8,429 nucleotides of DNA, from contig JALWML010000006.1 in the NCBI GenBank assembly GCA_027083915.1, positions 1 through 8,429 on the forward strand, read 5' to 3'. This stretch comes from Lysobacterales bacterium (lineage in GTDB: Bacteria > Pseudomonadota > Gammaproteobacteria > Xanthomonadales > Marinicellaceae). Positions within the stretch are counted from its first letter, which is position 1; the number at the start of each line of letters is the position of its first letter. The notes below the pieces were generated by a model, which had not been told where the DNA came from, ran no database searches, and was given only the letters and a program-made list of their open reading frames with translations. A program made the position numbers and the translations under genes. This document shows positions 1 through 6,775 of the stretch, in pieces.

Positions 1-1
1 A

Positions 2-1108
2 TCTAAGACCCTGGATGAAATAAAAAAATCCAATTTGCGTGGGCGTGGTGGTGCTGGTTTTCCCATAAGTTTTAAACTTGAGTCAGCAATGATTGCCGAT
101 TCTGAACAAAAATACATTATCTGTAATGCCGACGAAGGCGATCCTGGAGCTTATTCAGACAGGTATTTGCTTGAACAACAACCGCTTTTGGTATTATTTG
201 GCATACTCTTCTCGGCTTTTATTGTCGGTGCTGATTATGGTATTTTATATATCCGTGCGGAATATCCTGAGTCTATTTCTACTATTAATAAGGCCATTAA
301 AGAACTCCAACCCTTTATTGAATCATTAAATTTTGAGTTCAAATTTAAAATTATTTCAGCACAAGGGGCGTATATTTGCGGGGAAGAAACTGCTTTAATC
401 AATTCTATTGAAGGCCAACGTCCCGAAGTTCGAGTACGTCCACCCTTTCCGACTCAACAAGGGTTATTTAATAAACCAACAGTTGTTAATAATGTTGAAA
501 CTTTAGCCAGCCTTTATTGCATCATTAGTAAAGGAGGTGAGTTTTACAATGCCATAGGTACAACCAAATCCAAAGGAACAAAATTGGTTTCACTGGATTC
601 TTCTTTTAACAATCCAGGAATTTACGAAGTCGAAATGGGTACATCTTTGCAGGATGTCTTTGAACAATGCGGAAAAGGATTTTGCAAAGCAATCAAAGCA
701 GTGCAAATTGGAGGCCCTTTAGGTGGCATCATTCCTATCCATAAAATCAATGACTTACAGTTAGATTTTGAATCATTTTCTCACAATGGATTCCTTCTTG
801 GCCATGCTTCAGTTGTTGGTATTCCTACTGATTTTCCGTTGATTAAGTACCTGCATCATCTTATGGAATTTGCCGCTTATGAAAGCTGTGGCAAGTGTTT
901 TCCGTGTCGTTTAGGGACAAAAAGAGGTGAAGAATTGTTGCTTGGTGCAATTAAAAATAAACAACAAATCAATAAAGAATTATTTACTGATTTACTCGAT
1001 ACATTAGAACAGGGTTCGTTGTGCGCACACGGTGGTGGAATCCCATTACCTATTAAAAATGCATTAGCCTATTTTTCTGATGAATTATCTGATTATTTTT
1101 GTAATTAA
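2..1108 (+). CDS. NuoF/FdsB-like NADH-binding flavin and iron-sulfur subunit, 5' partial (probable NAD-linked formate dehydrogenase beta subunit)
   Basis: The reading frame is open from base 2, so the true start is off the left edge; the TTG at 35 is inside a conserved motif and is not a start. The visible 368 residues are the C-terminal part of the 51-kDa-subunit family, which carries FMN, binds NAD(H) and holds a 4Fe-4S cluster. Seen in order: the glycine-rich GRGGAGFP at residues 14-21, NADEGDPGAYSDR from 42, GAYICGEETAL from 122, a PTVVNNVETLA segment, and a cluster motif with Cys296, Cys299, Cys302 and Cys341. The ending, with SLCAHGG followed by a proline-rich IPLPIKNAL segment, resembles FdsB of soluble NAD-dependent formate dehydrogenases more than NuoF of complex I; this is judged from memory of the families. 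HoxF- or HydB-type hydrogenase subunits remain possible. All visible cofactor motifs are intact. The next gene is sucA rather than a formate dehydrogenase catalytic subunit. Confidence 0.85.
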   Translation, partial: SKTLDEIKKSNLRGRGGAGFPISFKLESAMIADSEQKYIICNADEGDPGAYSDRYLLEQQPLLVLFGILFSAFIVGADYGILYIRAEYPESISTINKAIKELQPFIESLNFEFKFKIISAQGAYICGEETALINSIEGQRPEVRVRPPFPTQQGLFNKPTVVNNVETLASLYCIISKGGEFYNAIGTTKSKGTKLVSLDSSFNNPGIYEVEMGTSLQDVFEQCGKGFCKAIKAVQIGGPLGGIIPIHKINDLQLDFESFSHNGFLLGHASVVGIPTDFPLIKYLHHLMEFAAYESCGKCFPCRLGTKRGEELLLGAIKNKQQINKELFTDLLDTLEQGSLCAHGGGIPLPIKNALAYFSDELSDYFCN

Positions 1109-1120
1109 ATCGCTTTTTAA

Positions 1121-1148
1121 TTAATCAATTCTGTTATTTAGTTATAAT
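1121..1148 (+). promoter_or_regulatory. Candidate sigma-70 promoter for sucA-sucB-lpd
   Basis: A perfect -10 hexamer TATAAT lies at 1143-1148. A weak -35 candidate, TTAATC at 1121-1126 (three matches to TTGACA), sits 16 bases upstream. Transcription would start near 1155 and give a leader of about 95 bases before the sucA GTG. The region is very AT-rich, so a chance TATAAT is possible. The position between two genes with no other well-spaced promoter supports the call. Confidence 0.4.
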
Positions 1149-1160
1149 AACCGCTCTAAA

Positions 1161-1196
1161 TTTTTCTGTATTTAACTGCATGAGTTGACAGAAAAA
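1161..1196 (+). other. Hairpin in the putative sucA leader
   Basis: TTTTTCTGT at 1161-1169 is the exact reverse complement of 1188-1196. Inside it, TAACT at 1173-1177 pairs with AGTTG at 1183-1187 (one G-T wobble) around the 5-base loop GCATG, with a 3-base bulge (ATT, 1170-1172) on the 5' side. If transcription starts near 1155, this forms almost at the 5' end of the mRNA. It is not a terminator on either strand, because the 3' arm ends in A residues, not a U-run. It could act as a 5' stabilising structure or, as DNA, as an operator; neither is shown by the sequence. Confidence 0.4.
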
Positions 1197-1237
1197 AGTG
1201 ATTATAGAGAGTAATAAAAAGTTCTCATTTATTTAAC

Positions 1238-1242
1238 AAGGG
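1238..1242 (+). promoter_or_regulatory. Ribosome binding site that fixes the sucA GTG start
   Basis: AAGGG lies 7 bases upstream of the GTG at 1250. The first in-frame ATG encodes residue 73, which is after the conserved N-terminal segment of E1 (SSWLESFYDDYL), so the GTG start with this site is the only one that keeps that segment. Confidence 0.75.
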
Positions 1243-1249
1243 TAATAAA

Positions 1250-4099
1250 GTGGCATCTTGGATAAAAACACAACAACAATCTTCACCGTTTTTTGGTTCT
1301 AACTCCAGTTGGCTAGAGTCATTTTACGATGATTATTTAGTCGACAGAAACAGTGTTTCTGAAGAACTTCAAAGGCTTTTTGATAAACTAACTGACAATA
1401 CAGGTAAAGACATACGCCATTTACCTATTTTGGAACAGTTTGAAGCAGCTGCGCAATTACCACCCATGGCAGAATATGCCATGCATTCTGCTGAAGACAT
1501 GCAGAAAGAAGCTGCTGTACTTCGTTTAATTAATTCTTACCGAGTTGCAGGTCATAAACAAGCTGATGTTGATCCGATTCATTACCGCCCTCGTCCACAA
1601 GTTCCTGATTTGGATCCAAATTATCATAATTTAGTTGATGCAGACATGGAAACCACCTTTTCAACGGGTTCTTTGGTTGCTGATAACCGCATGAAACTTA
1701 AGGACATTATTGCCTTACTCAAAAACACTTACACCAAACATGTTGGTTATGAGTACATGCATATCAATGATATCGAACAACGTGAATGGATTCAACAACG
1801 CATTGAATCAGTACAAGACAAATTCCCAGCTGATGAAGATGAAAAGCATCGATTATTGGAAGAATTAACCAAAGCCGAAGGCATGGAACGCTACCTTCAT
1901 ACAAAATATGTAGGACAAAAACGCTTTTCGCTTGAAGGTGGTGACTCGTTAATCCCACAACTGTATGAATTAATCCTACATTCTGGAAAGCAAGGCATTA
2001 AAGAAATAGTTATTGGCATGGCTCACCGAGGACGTTTAAATGTTTTAGTCAACACATTGGGTAAGTCTGCTCAAAAATTATTCAAAGAATTTGATGGCAT
2101 TTATGATAGAGAATACGACAATGTAAATTCGGGTGATGTGAAATATCACATGGGCTTTTCATCAGACATTCCGACTGAAGCTGGAGATGTACATGTCGCC
2201 TTAGCTTTCAATCCTTCTCACCTCGAAATTATAAACCCAGTGGTATTGGGCTCCGCAAAAGCCCGTGAATTTAGACGCAATAATAAAGAAGTTGGCAAAG
2301 AAGTTCTTCCAGTTTTGATTCATGGAGACGCGGCAATTGAGGGACAAGGTGTTAATATGGAACTCTTTAATATGTCCCAAGATGAAGGATATAATGTAGG
2401 TGGTACTATGCACATTGTTATCAATAACCAAATTGGATTTACCACAACACATGCTTTAGACCAAGATACTATTGGATACTGTACAGAAGTCGCAAAGATG
2501 GTTCAAGCACCAATATTTCATGTCAATGGAGATGATCCTGAAGCCGTTGCTTACATTACTAAAATGGCTGCCGATTTCAGAAAGAAGTTTAAAAAAGACG
2601 TGGTTATTGATTTAGTTTGTTACCGAAGACATGGTCATAACGAAGCGGATGAACCTTCTGCAACTCAACCCATTATGTATAAAATCATAAAAAAACACCC
2701 GACACCTCGAAAAATATATGCCGATAAATTAATTGCAGAAGGAACTATTTTTAAAGAACATGCGGAGATTTTAGTTGAGGGCTATCGAGATTCTCTTGAT
2801 GAAGGACGACCTGTAGTAGAGTTGTCAAAAGCAATGAATAAAGATCAACACCATGTTGACTGGTCACCATATATCGGCGGACACCTATCAGATAAAGTTG
2901 ACACTACGATAACTTCAGAAGAGTTTACTCGTTTAAGTAAAGCCATCACAACAATACCCGAACATTTTAAGCCTCATAATCGCATCAAAAAGATTTATCA
3001 AGATAGAGTGAAAATGATGAATGGCGAATTAAAAATGGATTGGGGCTTTGCCGAAACGATGGCTTATGCCAGCATACTAAATGACGGCTACCAAATCAGA
3101 ATTGATGGACAAGATTCTCAACGAGGAACTTTTTTCCATCGACATGCCGTCATTCATAATGTTACTCAAGATGAATCCTATATGCCACTTAAAAGTTTGG
3201 AACATGGCAATGCCAGAATTTCAATTATCAATTCTGTTTTATCTGAAGAAGCAGTTTTAGCATTCGAATATGGTTATGCCACCTCTGAACCCAATGCACT
3301 TATCGTGTGGGAAGCACAATTTGGTGATTTTGCTAATGGTGCCCAAGTGGTTATTGATCAATTTATTTCTTCTGGTGAGGCAAAATGGGGACGCTTTTGT
3401 GGACTTGTTATGTTTTTACCACATGGTTTTGAAGGACAAGGACCAGAACATTCATCGGCTCGCTTAGAACGCTATTTACAATTATGTGCGGTTAATAACA
3501 TGCAAGTGTGCATGCCTTCAACCCCAGCACAAATGTTTCATATGTTGCGTAGGCAAATGTTACGTAAAGTACGTAAACCATTGATTGTCATGACTCCAAA
3601 GAGCTTGTTGAGATACAAAGGATCGGCATCAGATAAGTCACAGTTACTTGAGGGAGAATTCCAAAATGTCATTCCTGACAGACGCGTAGATGATGATAAA
3701 GTCGAACGTGTTATTTTATGTGCTGGTAAAGTATATTATGACATTATCAATGAATTAGAAGCTAACCCTAACGAAAAAATAGCTGTTTTGCGTGTAGAAC
3801 AACTCTATCCATTTCCCCGCAAACTATTAATTAACTACATCAACAATTACAAAAACTGCAAAGTTTTTATCTGGTGCCAAGAAGAACCCATCAATCAAGG
3901 TGCATGGTTCCAAATTCGTCACCATCTAAAATATTGCATAAAAAATCACAAACATGGCAATAAGTTCTTACATTATGCTGGACGAGCGCATTCGCCCTCA
4001 CCTGCTGTGGGATCATCTAAAGTTCATGTTAAACAACAAAAACAATTAGTACACGAAGCCATTAATGGGCTGCGTGGTTCAAACATCGATGCGGAGTAA
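1250..4099 (+). CDS. sucA: 2-oxoglutarate dehydrogenase E1 component
   Basis: Thiamin diphosphate-dependent E1 of the cytoplasmic 2-oxoglutarate dehydrogenase complex. It decarboxylates 2-oxoglutarate and passes the succinyl group to the lipoyl arm of E2 in the TCA cycle. The product is 949 residues, close to the usual 930-950. Seen in order: the N-terminal E1 segment SSWLESFYDDYL at 19-30; the active-site region GMAHRGRLNV with His259; HGDAAIEGQG at 358-367 and NNQIGF from 392, which form the thiamin diphosphate and metal site; the YRRHGHNEADEP stretch; FFHRHAVIHN with His630 and His632; and the C-terminal segments EYGYATSEPNALIVWEAQFGD and LPHGFEGQGPEHSSAR. No key residue appears to be missing. 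The start is GTG with a good ribosome binding site. It is the first gene of a three-gene operon, and sucB begins 3 bases after its stop. Identity is secure. Confidence 0.98.
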   Translation: MASWIKTQQQSSPFFGSNSSWLESFYDDYLVDRNSVSEELQRLFDKLTDNTGKDIRHLPILEQFEAAAQLPPMAEYAMHSAEDMQKEAAVLRLINSYRVAGHKQADVDPIHYRPRPQVPDLDPNYHNLVDADMETTFSTGSLVADNRMKLKDIIALLKNTYTKHVGYEYMHINDIEQREWIQQRIESVQDKFPADEDEKHRLLEELTKAEGMERYLHTKYVGQKRFSLEGGDSLIPQLYELILHSGKQGIKEIVIGMAHRGRLNVLVNTLGKSAQKLFKEFDGIYDREYDNVNSGDVKYHMGFSSDIPTEAGDVHVALAFNPSHLEIINPVVLGSAKAREFRRNNKEVGKEVLPVLIHGDAAIEGQGVNMELFNMSQDEGYNVGGTMHIVINNQIGFTTTHALDQDTIGYCTEVAKMVQAPIFHVNGDDPEAVAYITKMAADFRKKFKKDVVIDLVCYRRHGHNEADEPSATQPIMYKIIKKHPTPRKIYADKLIAEGTIFKEHAEILVEGYRDSLDEGRPVVELSKAMNKDQHHVDWSPYIGGHLSDKVDTTITSEEFTRLSKAITTIPEHFKPHNRIKKIYQDRVKMMNGELKMDWGFAETMAYASILNDGYQIRIDGQDSQRGTFFHRHAVIHNVTQDESYMPLKSLEHGNARISIINSVLSEEAVLAFEYGYATSEPNALIVWEAQFGDFANGAQVVIDQFISSGEAKWGRFCGLVMFLPHGFEGQGPEHSSARLERYLQLCAVNNMQVCMPSTPAQMFHMLRRQMLRKVRKPLIVMTPKSLLRYKGSASDKSQLLEGEFQNVIPDRRVDDDKVERVILCAGKVYYDIINELEANPNEKIAVLRVEQLYPFPRKLLINYINNYKNCKVFIWCQEEPINQGAWFQIRHHLKYCIKNHKHGNKFLHYAGRAHSPSPAVGSSKVHVKQQKQLVHEAINGLRGSNIDAE
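4093..4096 (+). promoter_or_regulatory. sucB ribosome binding site inside the end of sucA
   Basis: GGAG lies 6 bases before the sucB ATG, immediately in front of the sucA TAA at 4097-4099. Ribosomes finishing sucA would pass directly over this site, which favours translational coupling of E1 and E2. Confidence 0.7.
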
Positions 4100-4102
4100 A
4101 AA

Positions 4103-5269
4103 ATGAGTATTGAAATTAAAGTTCCTGTTCTTCCTGAGTCAGTAGCTGATGCAACCGTTGCCACATGGCACAAACAACCTGGTGATTTTGTTGCCAGAGA
4201 TGAGAATATTGTCGATTTGGAAACCGACAAAGTCGTTTTAGAAGTCCCAGCTCCTACTGATGGTTATTTAAAAGAAATTATCCAAGGTGAAGGCGAAACA
4301 GTTTTATCTGATCAAGTTTTAGCTAAATTTGAAGAAGGTGAAGCACCTGCCGAACAAAAAGAGTCATCTGCCGAAGCAACAGTTACCACTGTTACAGAAA
4401 CAAAAACTTCAACACCTGCACCAGTAGCACCGACAGCCACCAATACAAAAGGCGCATCCCCTGCAGCTCGTAAAATCATGAGCGAAAATGGAATCGATGC
4501 ATCACAAGTTACAGGTACAGGTCGTGGTGGGCGCATCACTAAACCTAATGCACTGGATGTAGCCAATACACCAGCAACTGAACGCGTACCAATGAGTCGT
4601 TTACGTCAAATGGTTGCTAATCGTATGATTGAAGCACAATCCACTGCTGCTATGCTTACTTCATTTAATGAAGTTGATTTACAGGCTGTAATGGATATTC
4701 GCAAAAAATACAAAGAAGAATTTATTGCCAAACACGGTGTTAAATTAGGCTTAATGTCTTTCTTTGTTAAAGCTGCAACTGAAGCTTTGAAGAAATTTCC
4801 AATCATTAATGCCGCAACGGAAGGAACAGATATAATTTACAATAAAAACCACCACATCGGAATAGCTGTTGCTTCTCCGCGTGGTTTAGTTGTACCAGTT
4901 CTTAAATATACTGACACAATGGGTTTAGCTGACATTGATAGACAAATCATGGACTATGCTATTGCCGCACGTGATGGAAAACTAGGCATGGATGATTTAC
5001 AAGGTGGAACATTTACCATTACCAACGGTGGAACTTTTGGCTCATTAATGTCAACACCCATCTTGAATGCACCACAAAGTGCAATTTTAGGCATGCATAC
5101 CATCAAACAACGTCCAGTTGTGGTTGATGGCGAAATCGTAGCACGTCCAATGATGTATATTGCATTAACTTATGATCACCGTATTATTGATGGAAAAGAT
5201 GCAGTTTTATTCTTAGTTGCCATTAAAGACGCGTTGGAAGATCCTGCCCGTTTATTGCTTAATCTTTAG
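4103..5269 (+). CDS. sucB: 2-oxoglutarate dehydrogenase E2 component (dihydrolipoyl succinyltransferase)
   Basis: Core of the 2-oxoglutarate dehydrogenase complex: its lipoyl arm takes the succinyl group from E1, transfers it to CoA to give succinyl-CoA, and is reoxidised by E3. The 388 residues show the full E2 layout. A single lipoyl domain covers about 2-77, with the lipoylated lysine expected at Lys43 in DLETDKVVLEV. A flexible linker rich in Ala, Pro, Thr and Glu runs about 80-116. The peripheral subunit-binding domain is at about 117-152, from ASPAARKIM to GTGRGGRITK. The catalytic acyltransferase domain runs from about 160 to the end, with active-site DHRIIDG (His359, Asp363). The single lipoyl domain and the N-terminal IKVPVLPESV fit a succinyltransferase rather than a pyruvate dehydrogenase E2. 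It is slightly shorter than the roughly 405 residues of the E. coli protein, mainly in the linker. It lies between sucA and lpd, with a 9-base gap to lpd. Confidence 0.97.
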   Translation: MSIEIKVPVLPESVADATVATWHKQPGDFVARDENIVDLETDKVVLEVPAPTDGYLKEIIQGEGETVLSDQVLAKFEEGEAPAEQKESSAEATVTTVTETKTSTPAPVAPTATNTKGASPAARKIMSENGIDASQVTGTGRGGRITKPNALDVANTPATERVPMSRLRQMVANRMIEAQSTAAMLTSFNEVDLQAVMDIRKKYKEEFIAKHGVKLGLMSFFVKAATEALKKFPIINAATEGTDIIYNKNHHIGIAVASPRGLVVPVLKYTDTMGLADIDRQIMDYAIAARDGKLGMDDLQGGTFTITNGGTFGSLMSTPILNAPQSAILGMHTIKQRPVVVDGEIVARPMMYIALTYDHRIIDGKDAVLFLVAIKDALEDPARLLLNL

Positions 5270-5272
5270 GAG
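5268..5272 (+). promoter_or_regulatory. lpd ribosome binding site overlapping the sucB stop
   Basis: AGGAG uses the last two bases of the sucB TAG stop (5267-5269) and lies 6 bases before the lpd ATG at 5279. This strong site supports the chosen start and suggests coupled translation with sucB. Confidence 0.75.
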
Positions 5273-5278
5273 AGAAAA

Positions 5279-6700
5279 ATGTCAAATCAATATGATGTAG
5301 TCGTTATCGGTGGTGGTCCAGGTGGTTATGTTGCTGCGATACGTTGTGCTCAGTTGGGTTTAAGCACCTTATGTGTCGATAATTTTATTGGCAAAGATGG
5401 AAAACCAGCTTTAGGTGGAACCTGTTTAAATGTCGGTTGTATTCCTTCAAAAGCCTTACTTGATTCATCAAAAAACTTTGCACACATGAATCATGATTAC
5501 AAAAATCATGGTATTACTTTTGATAATGCAGCTATTGATGTAAACACCATGATTGCTCGAAAAGATGCGATTGTTAAGCAATTTACTGGTGGTATTGCTG
5601 GTTTATTTAAAGCAAACAAAGTCAAAGCCTCTCATGCCACTGGCATGTTGATGGGTAATGGTGAGATTAAACTAACCAAAGGTGACAAAACGACAACAGT
5701 TACAGCAAAAAATATTATCATCGCTACAGGTTCTACCCCTTTTTCTATTCCTAACGTGACTATTGATAACGATTTAATTGTTGACAATGCTGGCGCTTTA
5801 AATATCAGTGAAACACCTGAAAAATTAGGTATTATTGGAGCTGGTGTTATCGGACTTGAAATGGCAAGTGTTTGGGGTCGTTTGGGTTCCGAGATTGTTA
5901 TTTTTGAAGCGATGGATACTCTACTTGCTGCAGCTGATAAAGACATTGCTAAAGTAGCAGGACGTGAATTTAAAAAACAAAAAATGGATATTCGACTAAA
6001 AACTTTTGTCAAAGCTGCCGAAATTGTCAATGGTAAAGTTGAAGTGACTTTTGAAAAAGATGGCGAACAGTCAAAAGAAACATTTGATAAGTTATTGGTT
6101 GCTGTTGGACGTAAATCAAATACTGAAGGTTTACTTGGTGATAATTGTGGAGTTGAATTAACTGATCGTGGGCAAATTCAAGTCAATGACTTATGCCAAA
6201 CAACAGCCTCCAATATTTGGGCAATTGGTGATGTGGTACGTGGTCCAATGCTTGCGCATAAAGCCAGTGAGGAAGGTATTGCTGTTGCTGAACGTATTGC
6301 AGGACAACATGGGCACATTGATTTTAACACCGTACCGTGGGTTATTTACACTGAACCTGAAATGGCATGGGTTGGTAAAACCGAACAACAACTAAAAGAC
6401 GAAGGTGTTGAATATAATGTCGGCACCTTCCCTTTTGCTGCCATCGGACGAGCCGTTGCCATGAATCAACCTCAAGGCATGGTGAAGTTACTTGCAGATA
6501 AAGAAACTGATACTTTACTTGGCGCACATATTGTCGGAGCCAATGCTTCGGAACTTATTGCAGAATGCGTTGTGACTATGGAGTTCCAAGGTTGTGCCGA
6601 GGACTTAGCACGAATCATTCATGCTCACCCAACGCTTTCAGAAGCTGTTCATGAGGCTGCTTTAAGTGTTGATAAACGAGCTATTCATAAGATGAATTAA
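5279..6700 (+). CDS. lpd: Dihydrolipoamide dehydrogenase (E3)
   Basis: FAD-dependent disulfide oxidoreductase that reoxidises the dihydrolipoyl arm of E2 and reduces NAD+. The 473 residues match the family length. Seen in order: FAD-binding GGGPGGYVAA from residue 11; redox-active disulfide Cys49 and Cys54 in GGTCLNVGCIPSKALL; NAD-binding GAGVIGLE at 187-194; the second FAD motif AIGDVVRGPMLAHKASEEG; and the C-terminal dimer domain with catalytic His450 and Glu455 in HPTLSE. The stretch GKDGKPALGGTCLN before the disulfide resembles the LpdG-type E3 dedicated to 2-oxoglutarate dehydrogenase, which agrees with its place as last gene of the sucA-sucB operon; whether it also serves pyruvate dehydrogenase or glycine cleavage cannot be told here. 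A terminator hairpin begins 25 bases after its stop. Confidence 0.97.
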   Translation: MSNQYDVVVIGGGPGGYVAAIRCAQLGLSTLCVDNFIGKDGKPALGGTCLNVGCIPSKALLDSSKNFAHMNHDYKNHGITFDNAAIDVNTMIARKDAIVKQFTGGIAGLFKANKVKASHATGMLMGNGEIKLTKGDKTTTVTAKNIIIATGSTPFSIPNVTIDNDLIVDNAGALNISETPEKLGIIGAGVIGLEMASVWGRLGSEIVIFEAMDTLLAAADKDIAKVAGREFKKQKMDIRLKTFVKAAEIVNGKVEVTFEKDGEQSKETFDKLLVAVGRKSNTEGLLGDNCGVELTDRGQIQVNDLCQTTASNIWAIGDVVRGPMLAHKASEEGIAVAERIAGQHGHIDFNTVPWVIYTEPEMAWVGKTEQQLKDEGVEYNVGTFPFAAIGRAVAMNQPQGMVKLLADKETDTLLGAHIVGANASELIAECVVTMEFQGCAEDLARIIHAHPTLSEAVHEAALSVDKRAIHKMN

Positions 6701-6724
6701 TTACATTTAATATAAGCCAGACAT

Positions 6725-6756
6725 AAAAAAGGTTGGATAAGTCCAACCTTTTTTTT
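6725..6756. terminator. Bidirectional intrinsic terminator between lpd and the caspase-like gene
   Basis: GGTTGGA at 6731-6737 is the exact reverse complement of TCCAACC at 6742-6748, with a 4-base loop TAAG. The stem is flanked by six A residues at 6725-6730 and eight T residues at 6749-6756. Read on the + strand it ends lpd with a U-run; read on the - strand the A-run becomes the U-run that ends the caspase-like gene, whose stop is 20 bases away. It occupies the only gap between two converging genes. Confidence 0.9.
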
Positions 6757-6775
6757 ATTCAAATTCTTTATAAAT

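Noticed and set aside
35..37. TTG as a start codon of the FdsB-like gene
   Set aside because: It is directly before the conserved GRGGAGFP motif, family members have a long N-terminal part before it, and the frame is open to base 2.
1102..1123. 8-bp inverted repeat TAATTAAA / TTTAATTA at the end of the FdsB-like gene, as a possible terminator
   Set aside because: The stem is entirely A-T, overlaps the stop codon and has no T-run after it, so it is too weak for an intrinsic terminator and likely by chance in AT-rich DNA.
1185..1190. Perfect -35 hexamer TTGACA upstream of sucA
   Set aside because: No acceptable -10 lies 16-18 bases downstream: TATAGA at 1203-1208 is only 12 bases away and TAATAA at 1212-1217 is 21 away. 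The hexamer is also part of the hairpin arm.
1207..1226. Short inverted repeat GAGA / TCTC in the sucA leader
   Set aside because: Only four paired bases plus a wobble around a 10-base loop; expected by chance.
2201..2452. 83-residue open frame on the - strand inside sucA
   Set aside because: It is opposite the highly conserved thiamin diphosphate-binding part of E1 and shows no motif; a shadow of sucA.
5632..6030. 132-residue open frame on the - strand inside lpd
   Set aside because: It lies wholly within a well-supported gene, has no recognisable domain, and its composition is what the reverse complement of lpd codons produces.
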